DNA from: UPXZ01 sp047974405
GTDB taxonomy: Bacteria; Bacteroidota; Bacteroidia; Bacteroidales; Paludibacteraceae
Length of the DNA: 64,000 nt
Assembly: GCA_047974405.1 (NCBI GenBank)
Contig: JBKECI010000018.1
Location: 116,726-180,725 of the forward strand
Direction of reading: 5' to 3'
Under the pieces are notes generated by a model that was given only the letters and a program-made list of their open reading frames with translations, was not told the DNA's origin and made no database searches. Shown piece by piece: positions 27,735-36,871 of the stretch (position 1 is its first letter; the number at the start of each line of letters is the position of its first letter). A program made the translations under genes and the position numbers.

Positions 27735-28436
27735 GTGCATTTATTTTACGTTCCTGATATAGAAATAAGGCATATTTTGCCCGAAGAAGAATCGAAACAT
27801 GCCGTAAAAGTACTCCGCTTGCAACCCGGCGACGATGTTATACTTGTTGACGGAGTAGGGGGGTGGTATCGGGGAGCTATTACCCAAGCACATCCGCTAC
27901 ATTGCGAGTTTGAAATAAAAGAAACAATCCCAAATTACGGAAAACGGAATTACCATCTGCACATTGGTATAGCCCCCACCAAAAATATCGACCGTTTTGA
28001 ATGGTTTTTGGAAAAAGCAACCGAGATAGGAATAGATGAAATAACACCTATTATTTGCCACAACTCCGAACGGAGAATATGCAAACCGGAAAGATGGGAA
28101 AAGATTCTAATAGCAGCCTCCAAACAATCATTAAAAGCATTTTTTCCCCGATTGAATCCGGCAATAAGCTTTGATAATTTTATAAAAAAAACATCGACAA
28201 AGCAAAAAATGATAGCCCATTGTTACGAAAGCATAAAACTATCTCTCAAGTTTTCCGTTGTACCCTCTTCCGACTCCATTATACTTATAGGTCCTGAAGG
28301 AGACTTTAGCAAAGAGGAAATATTAAAAGCCATAGACAACCAATACCGCCCTGTTTCACTTGGAAAAAGCCGTTTACGCACCGAAACAGCAGGAGTAGTC
28401 GCTTGCCATACTATTGCCTTGATGAATGATGAATGA
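27735..28436 (+). CDS. rsmE: 16S rRNA (uracil-1498-N3) methyltransferase
   Basis: RsmE methylates N3 of U1498 in 16S rRNA. The 233-residue protein has the N-terminal PUA-like domain (HLFYVPDIEIRHILPEEESKHAVKVLRLQPGDDVILVDG) and the C-terminal SPOUT/trefoil-knot domain with IGPEGDFSKEEI and LGKSRLRTETAGV, which binds SAM. It begins with GTG at 27735; this start puts the conserved HLFYV sequence directly after Met. It probably belongs to the DedA-aroE transcript. Confidence 0.95.
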   Translation: MHLFYVPDIEIRHILPEEESKHAVKVLRLQPGDDVILVDGVGGWYRGAITQAHPLHCEFEIKETIPNYGKRNYHLHIGIAPTKNIDRFEWFLEKATEIGIDEITPIICHNSERRICKPERWEKILIAASKQSLKAFFPRLNPAISFDNFIKKTSTKQKMIAHCYESIKLSLKFSVVPSSDSIILIGPEGDFSKEEILKAIDNQYRPVSLGKSRLRTETAGVVACHTIALMNDE

Positions 28437-28540
28437 GCGTGTTATGATTTTTGAACATAACTAAAATTACCAAAGCAAAATAAATACTTTGAAAGTTGAT
28501 TTAAATCACACTTTTCATAGTGTCAAAATGCAATCCTTAC

Positions 28541-28571
28541 TTTGCAAAAATAAAAAAAAAGAGTATTTTTG
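28541..28571 (+). promoter_or_regulatory. Promoter of the first DUF4143 ATPase gene
   Basis: TTTG (28541-28544), exactly 19 nt, then TATTTTTG (28564-28571): a full match to the Bacteroidota consensus. The start of transcription would be about 12 bases before the ATG at 28589. Confidence 0.85.
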
Positions 28572-28588
28572 CATCAAAATATTGCAAA

Positions 28589-29773
28589 ATGGAGTCTTTT
28601 TACAAAACACATCAATATTTAGTTGAAAATGTCAATTCGTCAGTCAGAAGACTTCTTATGGACGAAATAGACCTCACAAAACGATTGATAGGAATCAAAG
28701 GAAGTAGAGGGGTAGGTAAAACTACATTTTTGTTGCAGTTTGCCAAAGAGCATTTTGGTGCGTACAATCGTCAATGTTTATATGTCAATTTCAATAATTT
28801 CTATTTTGCCGGACATTCTCTGACCGAGTTTGTCGAAGATTTTTATAAAGCCGGAGGAAAAACCTTGCTTTTGGACCAAATGTTCAAGTACGAAAATTGG
28901 TCAAAAGAGCTGAGATATTGCTACGACAGATTTCCATCGCTCCAAATCATTTTTACAGGCTCTACAGTAATGCGGCTTTTAGATGAAAATTCTGATCTGC
29001 AGGGTATTATAGCCTCGTACAATTTACGGGGATTCTCATTTCGAGAATACTTAAATTTAGAAACCGACCAAAACTTTTCTGCATACTCTCTAACCGAAAT
29101 TTTACGCAATCACAAAGCTATTGCTACTGAAGTTTGTGAAAAAATAAATCCGCTGGATCATTTTGCATTATATTTGAATCACGGATATTATCCATTTTAT
29201 TTGGAAGAAAGAAATTTTTCGGAGAATCTGCTCAAAACAATGAATATGATGTTGGAGGTAGATATTTTGTTGATAAAGCAAATTGATATAAAATATCTTC
29301 CTCGAATCCGAAAACTTCTTTATCTTATCCTTAAGAAAGCTCCTATATCATTGAACATAAGTCAATTGAGTGATGATATTGAAACGTCGAGATTGACTGT
29401 AATGAATTACATAAAATACCTGCAAGATGCAAGGATGATAAATTTGCTCTATTCGTCGGGTAACTCTTTTCCTAAAAAACCAAGATCACTTTATTTGCAA
29501 AATACAAACCTTATGCACGTATTACTCCCCAAAGAGATAAACGTGGACGATGAACGAAAAACGTTTCTTTACAATGCACTTCATTTTGCACACAGAGTGA
29601 ACCTTGGCAAGCAACATGGAGATTTTTTGATAGACAATTTGTTTAATATTAAATATTTGCCAAAAGACAGCGGTAGTTACAGATCAAATTTTAAACTTAT
29701 ATTTGCCGTAGATAACTTGTTGGTAGGGCATAAAAACAGAATTCCTCTCTGGCTTTTTGGCTTTTTGCATTAA
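28589..29773 (+). CDS. AAA_14/DUF4143-type ATPase
   Basis: This 394-residue protein has an N-terminal AAA+ domain with Walker A GSRGVGKT at 38-45 and a TGSTVMRLL sensor-like motif, then a winged-helix segment (APISLNISQLSDDIETSRLTVMNYIKYLQDARMI) and a C-terminal region of the DUF4143 type. Such proteins are common in Bacteroidota and anaerobes, often in many copies, with no settled function; the C-terminal domain is nuclease-like in fold in some relatives. I use the ATG at 28589, which fits the full promoter; the upstream start at 28520 lies before that promoter. It stands alone before nifJ. Confidence 0.88.
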   Translation: MESFYKTHQYLVENVNSSVRRLLMDEIDLTKRLIGIKGSRGVGKTTFLLQFAKEHFGAYNRQCLYVNFNNFYFAGHSLTEFVEDFYKAGGKTLLLDQMFKYENWSKELRYCYDRFPSLQIIFTGSTVMRLLDENSDLQGIIASYNLRGFSFREYLNLETDQNFSAYSLTEILRNHKAIATEVCEKINPLDHFALYLNHGYYPFYLEERNFSENLLKTMNMMLEVDILLIKQIDIKYLPRIRKLLYLILKKAPISLNISQLSDDIETSRLTVMNYIKYLQDARMINLLYSSGNSFPKKPRSLYLQNTNLMHVLLPKEINVDDERKTFLYNALHFAHRVNLGKQHGDFLIDNLFNIKYLPKDSGSYRSNFKLIFAVDNLLVGHKNRIPLWLFGFLH

Positions 29774-29837
29774 AAAAAATACAGAATTAATTTATACTAA
29801 ACATACAAACAGAAACAATCAATTAACAAAATAGAAC

Positions 29838-32800
29838 ATGACAAAAGTAAAAAAATTTTTAACCTGTGATGGCAATCAAGCTGCTGCACACATAGCTTAT
29901 ATCTTCAGCGAAGTTGCCGCGATATATCCTATCACGCCATCATCTACTATGGCAGAATATGTAGATGAATGGACTGCTGCCGGGCGAAAAAATATGTACG
30001 GCGAAAAAGTACAAGTGGAAGAAATGCAATCGGAAGCCGGAGCCGCTGCCGCTATGCACGGCGCATTACAAGCCGGAGCTCTGACTACAACCTTTACCGC
30101 CTCTCAGGGATTGTTGCTAATGATACCAAACATGTACAAAATGGCAGGAGAATTACTCCCGGGAGTTTTTCATGTTTCAGCTCGTGCTCTTGCCGCACAA
30201 GCACTCTCCATTTTTGGTGACCACCAAGATGTAATGGCAGTACGCCAGACCGGATGCGCCTTATTTGCAACAAGTTCTGTTCAAGAGGTGATGGATATTG
30301 CCGCTGTGGCACACCTTGCCTCCATTAAAACACGCATCCCTTTTGTGCACTTTTTCGATGGTTTCCGCACTTCTCACGAAATTCAGAAAATTGAAGAAAT
30401 AGATCAGGAAGCGATAGTGAGTTTAATAGATCAAGAAGCATTGCAAGCATTTCGAGACAGAGCTTTGACTCCTCTGAATCCTGTAGTGCGGGGTACTGCT
30501 CAAAATTCCGACATATACTTTCAATCTCGCGAAGCAGCCAATCCCTTTTACGAAGTTGTACCCGAAGTTGTTGAAGACTACCTAGACAAACTTGCCGAAA
30601 TAACAGGACGCAAATACGGGCTGTTTGATTATTACGGAGCTCCCGACGCAGATCGTGTAGTAGTAGCGATGGGTTCTGGCACCGAAGCCATTCGCGAAGG
30701 TATTGATTATTTGGTAGAAAAAGGAGAAAAAGTAGGACTTGTTACAGTACACTTGTATCGCCCTTTTTCGGCAAAACATTTTCTTTCCGTATTGCCTAAA
30801 ACAGCAAAACGTCTTTGCGTTTTAGACCGCACCAAAGAACCCGGTGCCGGTGGAGAACCACTCTATTTGGATGTAAAAGACGTGCTTTATGGAACTGAAA
30901 ATCAACCGCTGGTAGTCGGAGGACGTTACGGACTCTCATCCAAAGATTTCACTCCTGCCCAAGTGTTGGCAGTATTCAAAAATTTGGCATTGCCCACTCC
31001 CAAAAATCATTTTACCGTAGGTATCGTTGATGATGTTACATTCACCTCCCTCCCGCTTGGAGAAGAAATATCGTTAGGCAGCGAAGGAATTTACGAAGCA
31101 AAATTTTATGGATTGGGAGCCGACGGAACCGTAGGAGCAAATAAAAATTCTATAAAAATTATTGGAGATAATACAAATAAATACTGCCAAGCATACTTTG
31201 CTTACGACTCCAAAAAATCGGGAGGATTTACCTGCTCGCACCTCCGCTTTGGAAATGATCCAATTCGATCCACATATTTGGTAACCACCCCCAACTTCGT
31301 AGCTTGCCACGTTCAAGCATATTTGAAACTGTATGATGTAACCAAAGGATTGAAGAAAAACGGAACTTTTCTTTTGAATACCGTATGGAACGAACAGGAG
31401 GTAAAGCAAAATCTCCCCGTTAATGTGAAAAAATATCTAGCCAAAAACAATATTAGCTTATACATCATAGACGCCACTAATATTGCCGTTGAAATAGGTC
31501 TGGGAAATCGCACCAATACCATCCTGCAATCTGCATTTTTCAAAATTACCAATGTAATCCCGTTTGAACTTGCCGTGGAGCAGATGAAAAAATTCATTGT
31601 GAAATCTTATGGCAAAAAAGGGGAGCAAATTGTGAATATGAACTATGCCGCCGTTGATCGTGGAGGCGAAGAATTTACAAAAGTGGAGGTACCTACCGAA
31701 TGGGCAGATTTGAATGAAGAAGAGATTACAACCGATATTGTTCCTGCATTTATTAAAGATATAGTACGCCCTGTAAACGCTCAGGCAGGAGACGATTTGC
31801 CGGTCTCGGTATTCAAAGGGCGGGAAGACGGGACATGGGTGCAAGGCACGACCAAATACGAAAAACGCGGCGTTGCCTCATTTGTACCCGAATGGACTTC
31901 GGCAAACTGTATTCAGTGTAATCAGTGCGCTTATGTTTGTCCTCACGCAGCCATTCGCCCTTTTATTTTGGATGAAACAGAGCAAGCCAAAGCTCCATTT
32001 GACGATATGCTGAAAACCAACGGAAAAGGTTTTGACGGAACTAAATACCGCATTCAGGTAGATGTACTCGATTGTATGGATTGTGGTAACTGTGTGGATG
32101 TATGTCCCGGCAATAAAAACGGAAGAGCACTGGAAATGAAACCCATCGACACACAATACGGCAATCAGTTAAATTGGGATTACTGTGCCGAAGAGGTAAA
32201 AACAAAACAACATTTGGTAAACGTAAAAGGAAATGTTAAAAACACACAACTTGCTACTCCGCTATTCGAATTTTCTGGAGCCTGCTCCGGCTGCGGCGAA
32301 ACTCCTTATGTAAAGTTGGTAACGCAATTGTACGGCGAACGTCAAATGGTAGCCAATGCCACCGGCTGTAGTTCCATATATTCTGCCTCTGCCCCTTCAA
32401 CCCCTTATACTACCGGCGATAGTGGGCGCGGTCCGGCATGGGCAAATTCACTCTTTGAAGACAATGCCGAATTTGGACTCGGAATGGTACTTGCAGAAGA
32501 TAATATGCAAAAGAGATTGATAAAACTGATGAAAAGTGCCATCGAAGAGAACTGTTGCTCCGACGAACTAAAAGAATTGTTCACAGAATGGATGGAAAAT
32601 CGCTTTGACGGAGAAAAAACGGTAGTATTAGAGTCAAAAATAACTCCACTGGCACAAGCGTGCGACTGTACCTATTGCAAAGAGATAATCAAAATAAGAC
32701 AATTTCTGGTTAAAAAATCACAATGGGTTATTGGTGGAGACGGCTGGGCTTACGACATTGGATTCGGAGGCTTGGATCATGTGATTGCAAGTGGCAAAAA

Positions 32801-33386
32801 TATCAATATATTGGTACTTGATACCGAAGTCTATTCCAATACCGGAGGTCAATCTTCCAAAGCTACCCCCGTAGGAGCCGTGGCAAAATTTGCCGCATCG
32901 GGAAAACGAATTCGCAAAAAAGATTTGGGTATGATTGCTGCCACTTACGGATATGTTTACGTAGCACAAGTAGCTATGGGAGCCAATCAGGCACAAACAT
33001 TAAAAGCCATCCGCGAAGCCGAAGAATTTGACGGGCCATCGGTTATCATAGCCTATTCTCCTTGTATCAGTCACGGGCTTCGTGCAGGAATGGGCAAAGC
33101 CCAAACTGAACAAAAATTGGCTGTTGAGTGTGGATATTGGCACTTGTACCGTTACAATCCAGTACTTGAAAGTCAAGGGCAAAATCCGATGCAACTTGAC
33201 TCCAAAGCACCGGATTGGAGTAAATTTCAAAACTTTTTAAAAGGTGAAGTACGTTACACATCGCTTATAAAACAATTTCCGGAGGAAGCCGAAGAACTGT
33301 TTTTGGCTGCCGAAGAAAATGCCAGATGGAGATACAAAGGGTATAAACGTATGGCCGATCAAAAATTTGAAGAAGGAGAACAATAG
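29838..33386 (+). CDS. nifJ: Pyruvate:ferredoxin (flavodoxin) oxidoreductase
   Basis: This 1182-residue single-chain enzyme converts pyruvate and CoA to acetyl-CoA and CO2 with reduced ferredoxin as product, a central anaerobic reaction. In order it has the pyruvate-binding N-terminal domain (AAIYPITPSSTMAEYVDEW near 30-48), the transketolase C-like domain, the gamma-like domain, a two-cluster ferredoxin domain (CIQCNQC from Cys691 and CMDCGNC from Cys746), then the thiamine-diphosphate domain with the proximal-cluster motif CSGCGETPY and GDGWAYDIG near 967-975. All cluster cysteines I can see are intact. It is followed by a strong terminator. Confidence 0.97.
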   Translation: MTKVKKFLTCDGNQAAAHIAYIFSEVAAIYPITPSSTMAEYVDEWTAAGRKNMYGEKVQVEEMQSEAGAAAAMHGALQAGALTTTFTASQGLLLMIPNMYKMAGELLPGVFHVSARALAAQALSIFGDHQDVMAVRQTGCALFATSSVQEVMDIAAVAHLASIKTRIPFVHFFDGFRTSHEIQKIEEIDQEAIVSLIDQEALQAFRDRALTPLNPVVRGTAQNSDIYFQSREAANPFYEVVPEVVEDYLDKLAEITGRKYGLFDYYGAPDADRVVVAMGSGTEAIREGIDYLVEKGEKVGLVTVHLYRPFSAKHFLSVLPKTAKRLCVLDRTKEPGAGGEPLYLDVKDVLYGTENQPLVVGGRYGLSSKDFTPAQVLAVFKNLALPTPKNHFTVGIVDDVTFTSLPLGEEISLGSEGIYEAKFYGLGADGTVGANKNSIKIIGDNTNKYCQAYFAYDSKKSGGFTCSHLRFGNDPIRSTYLVTTPNFVACHVQAYLKLYDVTKGLKKNGTFLLNTVWNEQEVKQNLPVNVKKYLAKNNISLYIIDATNIAVEIGLGNRTNTILQSAFFKITNVIPFELAVEQMKKFIVKSYGKKGEQIVNMNYAAVDRGGEEFTKVEVPTEWADLNEEEITTDIVPAFIKDIVRPVNAQAGDDLPVSVFKGREDGTWVQGTTKYEKRGVASFVPEWTSANCIQCNQCAYVCPHAAIRPFILDETEQAKAPFDDMLKTNGKGFDGTKYRIQVDVLDCMDCGNCVDVCPGNKNGRALEMKPIDTQYGNQLNWDYCAEEVKTKQHLVNVKGNVKNTQLATPLFEFSGACSGCGETPYVKLVTQLYGERQMVANATGCSSIYSASAPSTPYTTGDSGRGPAWANSLFEDNAEFGLGMVLAEDNMQKRLIKLMKSAIEENCCSDELKELFTEWMENRFDGEKTVVLESKITPLAQACDCTYCKEIIKIRQFLVKKSQWVIGGDGWAYDIGFGGLDHVIASGKNINILVLDTEVYSNTGGQSSKATPVGAVAKFAASGKRIRKKDLGMIAATYGYVYVAQVAMGANQAQTLKAIREAEEFDGPSVIIAYSPCISHGLRAGMGKAQTEQKLAVECGYWHLYRYNPVLESQGQNPMQLDSKAPDWSKFQNFLKGEVRYTSLIKQFPEEAEELFLAAEENARWRYKGYKRMADQKFEEGEQ

Positions 33387-33420
33387 CTCTTTGCCATTCA
33401 AAACAAAATTGAAAATTACT

Positions 33421-33463
33421 ACTGCTCAAGGCGCATTTATCGGCCTTGAGCAGTAATTTTTTC
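33421..33463 (+). terminator. Intrinsic terminator of nifJ
   Basis: ACTGCTCAAGGC (33421-33432) pairs with GCCTTGAGCAGT (33443-33454) as a perfect 12-bp stem with a 10-nt loop, followed by AATTTTTTC. It lies 35 bases after the nifJ stop. Confidence 0.9.
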
Positions 33464-33583
33464 TTGTAGGGCGATATGGTTTCCTTGTTTACTTTGAAAA
33501 ATAGTCTAAGTTTTTAACCAAATACAACAATAATCTGTTTTTTGAAAGCTCCATATCTATCCCTATAACTCTTATAGCCGCAG

Positions 33584-33614
33584 TTTCTATATTCATTTTA
33601 AAATCGTATCTTTG
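33584..33614 (+). promoter_or_regulatory. Promoter of the lipid head-group cluster
   Basis: TTTC at 33584-33587 (one mismatch to TTTG), 19 nt, then TATCTTTG at 33607-33614. It would start the transcript about 25 bases before the cytidylyltransferase ATG. Confidence 0.7.
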
Positions 33615-33643
33615 TAAAATATTTACAATACATATTACAATTT

Positions 33644-34099
33644 ATGTTTAACAATAAAACTATTGTTTTTACTTCGGGGACGTTTGACATGTTTCATTAC
33701 AATCATTTGAGAATGATTAACTATGCCCGTAGTTTGGCAGATATACTTATTGTCGGAGTTAGCACCGATGAATTGGTAATGTCGTACAAAGACAAGCCAA
33801 TTATCCCCTTTCAAGAACGACTGCAAATTATTGAAGCATTAAAAACTCCCGATATAGTAATCCCTCAACACACTCTTGACCATACCGAAATTGTAAAAAA
33901 ACTAAATATAGACGCTTTTGTCGTTGGAGACGATTGGTTTGGGAAATACGACTATCTGAAAGAGTCAGGAGTACAGGTGTTTTATTTTCCCTACGGTGTG
34001 GGTGTCTCATCTTCAAATATCAGAAAAACGATACATGCCTCATACGAAGAAAAACTGAAAAATCAGCAAGAGAGTAAGCCGACTTCGGTAAAAAAATGA
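33644..34099 (+). CDS. TagD-like cytidylyltransferase family protein
   Basis: A 151-residue nucleotidyltransferase of the glycerol-3-phosphate/ethanolamine-phosphate cytidylyltransferase fold. The HxGH-like nucleotide-binding motif appears as FHYNH at 17-21 after TSGTFDMF, with Asn replacing the usual Gly; the C-terminal loop is SSSNIRKT. The family joins CTP to a phosphorylated alcohol, giving a CDP-alcohol. It is the first gene of a cluster with an SDR, a CDP-alcohol phosphatidyltransferase and a flippase-like protein, which suggests that it makes the activated head group. The alcohol is not known; the fold is also used by adenylyltransferases. Confidence 0.85.
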   Translation: MFNNKTIVFTSGTFDMFHYNHLRMINYARSLADILIVGVSTDELVMSYKDKPIIPFQERLQIIEALKTPDIVIPQHTLDHTEIVKKLNIDAFVVGDDWFGKYDYLKESGVQVFYFPYGVGVSSSNIRKTIHASYEEKLKNQQESKPTSVKK

Positions 34100-34116
34100 T
34101 AGGAATAGATTTTTTT

Positions 34117-34845
34117 ATGGCAAAATATGTATTAATCACAGGCGGCACCAAAGGAATCGGTTATTCAGTAGCAAAAATATTGGCTAACTCCGGCTATAAC
34201 CTTGTGCTGACATATGCCTCCGATGAAGTGGCGGCGATAAAATCAAGAGATATTTTACGCGGAAAAACTGCTGTAGAAATACTCAAAGCGGATATTGCAG
34301 ACAAAAAATCGATACAAAGTATCTGCGATTTTTTCATAAAAAACAGTATTCGACTTACTTCCGTTATATTCAATGCCGGGATTACCAACCGTGATGATTT
34401 TGAAAAAATAAGTATCGAAGCCTGGGAACGCGTGTTTTTTGCCAATGTTCATTTTCCTGTATTTCTACTCCAAAGCTTTATTGACAAGAATCTTATCGAA
34501 AAAGGAGGCAATATACTTTTTACAGGATCGCTTATGGGAAATTTTCCACACTCGGTATCATTGGCTTACGGCGTTTCAAAATCGTCTGTACACTCATTGG
34601 TGAAGAACTTGGTAAAGTTTATGAAACCATACGATATACGTGTCAATGCAGTGGCACCCGGATTTGTCGATACCGAATGGCAAAAAGAAAAACCGGTGGC
34701 AATAAGGCAAAGTATCGAGAGCAAAATAGCTCTTGAGAGATTTTGCCTACCCGAAGAAATAGCAGAAGTGTATAAAATGATTATTGAAAACGGCTATTTC
34801 AATGGGGAAATTGTAACTTTGAGCGGAGGATATTCATATAAATAA
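34117..34845 (+). CDS. Short-chain dehydrogenase/reductase (FabG-like)
   Basis: A 242-residue NAD(P)-dependent reductase. The dinucleotide-binding motif TGGTKGIG is at 8-15, NAG at 86-88, and the catalytic Ser138, Tyr151 and Lys155 are in place. I start it at MAKYVLITGG (34117); an ATG at 34096 overlaps the previous stop as ATGA and adds seven residues, so it is a real alternative. FabG-like by sequence, but its place between a cytidylyltransferase and a CDP-alcohol transferase suggests that it makes or modifies the head-group polyol or a lipid chain. Confidence 0.88.
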   Translation: MAKYVLITGGTKGIGYSVAKILANSGYNLVLTYASDEVAAIKSRDILRGKTAVEILKADIADKKSIQSICDFFIKNSIRLTSVIFNAGITNRDDFEKISIEAWERVFFANVHFPVFLLQSFIDKNLIEKGGNILFTGSLMGNFPHSVSLAYGVSKSSVHSLVKNLVKFMKPYDIRVNAVAPGFVDTEWQKEKPVAIRQSIESKIALERFCLPEEIAEVYKMIIENGYFNGEIVTLSGGYSYK

Positions 34846-34952
34846 CAATACTTATGAAACCGATTTAATTGAAATACTCATTAAACAGATAAGATTAATG
34901 GTTATTCTAATTATCAAAGGTTCTATCTGACAAATAAATATCAAATAAACAG

Positions 34953-35831
34953 ATGAAAAAAGAGGTAGAAGCAACGCTTAAATCGATAGAGACCGAAAAC
35001 TATATCGATAGAATATTTTATCGCCCTATCGGATACGAAATTGCCAAACTTTTGAACGGAACAGGGATTACCCCCAATGTAGTAACCATTGTTTCTATAT
35101 TTGTAGGAATGGCGGCAGGTATTCTTTGGTACTATCCATACAATATTGCATTTGCTCTGCTCGGAATCGCAGCTTTAATATTAGCAAATATTTTAGATTG
35201 CGTAGATGGACAATTGGCTCGATTAACGGGGATTAAATCTGAAGTAGGACGAATTCTGGATGGAATTGCGGGTGATATTTGGTTTGTGATGATATACATC
35301 GCATTTATTCATCGTTCAAACATCTCGTTCGACACTTGGATATTTTGGCCCGTGGCAATACTTTCTGCTTATTCTCATATGAACCAAGCTTCGCTGACCG
35401 ATTATTACAAAACTTTACACCTGTTTTTTGTAAGCAAAGACAAAGGAAAAGAGTTTGAAAATTCGCAAAGTATCAAACAAAGATTGAGTGTTATGCCCAA
35501 AGGTATCAATCGCTTTATAACCAAACTATATCTTCCCTACACACAAAACCAAGAGAGACAGACACCGCAACTGCAAAAAATGCTTGCCGGTTTGAGAGAA
35601 AAATATGGATCGGACATTCCCGAAGATATTCGTACCTCCTTCAGAACCCAGAGTGGCAAAATTATGCCTCTTATCGACTGGATGACTTTCAACGGAAGAT
35701 CTATCATCCTGTTTTTGTCTGTTATATTCAATGTTGTGTGGCTCTATTTTGTTTGGGATATTATTGCATTAAACATATTAAAAAGGATTATCCGAATGAA
35801 ACACGAAAAAATGTGTGTCTCATTTCAATAA
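34953..35831 (+). CDS. CDP-alcohol phosphatidyltransferase family protein
   Basis: A 292-residue membrane enzyme with the complete family signature D-x2-D-G-x2-A-R-x8-G-x3-D-x3-D: Asp82, Asp85, Gly86, Ala89, Arg90, Gly99, Asp103 and Asp107. These acids bind the two metal ions that catalyse transfer of a phospho-alcohol from a CDP-linked donor to a lipid alcohol. Membrane segments flank the motif, and a soluble insertion of about 70 residues (about 170-240) separates the early segments from the last one; it is longer than in small family members. It lies 107 bases after the SDR and 15 bases before the flippase-like gene. Confidence 0.92.
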   Translation: MKKEVEATLKSIETENYIDRIFYRPIGYEIAKLLNGTGITPNVVTIVSIFVGMAAGILWYYPYNIAFALLGIAALILANILDCVDGQLARLTGIKSEVGRILDGIAGDIWFVMIYIAFIHRSNISFDTWIFWPVAILSAYSHMNQASLTDYYKTLHLFFVSKDKGKEFENSQSIKQRLSVMPKGINRFITKLYLPYTQNQERQTPQLQKMLAGLREKYGSDIPEDIRTSFRTQSGKIMPLIDWMTFNGRSIILFLSVIFNVVWLYFVWDIIALNILKRIIRMKHEKMCVSFQ

Positions 35832-35846
35832 ACTCTCTTCGCTGAT

Positions 35847-36851
35847 ATGGCCGGTAAAAAAATGAAAATATTTCGAGACTATTTTTTTGTTGTAGGTCTT
35901 GCAATATTACTTTTTATGGCGTATAAATTAGGATTCGCCACTATTTGGAACAATTTAAAACAGACAGGCTGGTGGTTTTTGCCCATTTTTGCTGTTTGGA
36001 TAGTGGTCTATTTTTTCAATGCCCTCTCGCTCGACATCATCATTGGAGGGAGAAAAAATGAGACAAGAAATGTGAGTGTATGGAAAATTTTTCGACTTAC
36101 AATAAGCGCCTACGCCATCAATTACATAACTCCGCTTGCCATTGGAGGAGAACCGTATAAAGCCCTGAAACTGAAAGAAAATGTAGGAGTACACAAAGCC
36201 ACTACTTCTGTGCTGCTGTACGTAATGATGCACTATGTTTCCCATTTTCTATTTTGGATGCTATCGGTTCCGCTGTTTCTTATAATTTTGCCTGTAATCC
36301 CTGCTTTCTTGAAAATAATTCTTTGGGGGATGATAGTAGGCTCTTTGGTGCTTATTTATTGGGGATATACCGTTTATACCAAAGGTATCATCAACAAGGC
36401 GCTCAGTTTGGCAAGCAAATTTCCTTTTTTCGGAAAAAAAATTAAAATCTATAAGGAGAAAAATCAGGAACGTTTTGACGAGATGGATTATCTTATTGCC
36501 GATTTGTACAACAATAGGAAAAAAGATTTTTTTTCTTCGTTGGGGGTAGAGTTGCTCTCACGTGTGATTTCCTGTCTCGAAGTATATTTTATGATAATGG
36601 CGCTAAACTACGATACAAACTTTGTTCAAGCCATTTTGATATACTCTTTTGCTACACTAATAGCCAATATCTTCTTTTTTATACCGATGCAGACCGGTGC
36701 CCGCGAAGGGGGATTTGCATTGGCTGTAAGTATTTTGTCCATACCTGCCGGAGTCGGAATTTACATTGGATTGTGTACGCGTATTCGAGAATTTTTTTGG
36801 ATTTTGGTCGGATTTTTACTCATAAAGCTTAATCCCAACAAGCAAACTTAG
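35847..36851 (+). CDS. Flippase-like (LPG synthase transmembrane / UPF0104) protein
   Basis: A 334-residue protein with about eight membrane segments of the lysylphosphatidylglycerol_TM family. Diagnostic motifs are ITPLAIGGEPYKA and FIPMQTGAREGGFALA. The soluble aminoacyl-transferase domain of MprF is absent, so it does not aminoacylate lipids; the membrane part of MprF flips lipids, which fits a flippase or transporter for the product of the upstream genes. It lies 15 bases after the CDP-alcohol transferase gene and converges with def. Confidence 0.88.
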   Translation: MAGKKMKIFRDYFFVVGLAILLFMAYKLGFATIWNNLKQTGWWFLPIFAVWIVVYFFNALSLDIIIGGRKNETRNVSVWKIFRLTISAYAINYITPLAIGGEPYKALKLKENVGVHKATTSVLLYVMMHYVSHFLFWMLSVPLFLIILPVIPAFLKIILWGMIVGSLVLIYWGYTVYTKGIINKALSLASKFPFFGKKIKIYKEKNQERFDEMDYLIADLYNNRKKDFFSSLGVELLSRVISCLEVYFMIMALNYDTNFVQAILIYSFATLIANIFFFIPMQTGAREGGFALAVSILSIPAGVGIYIGLCTRIREFFWILVGFLLIKLNPNKQT

Positions 36852-36871
36852 AATAATTGCACACATCTTCC

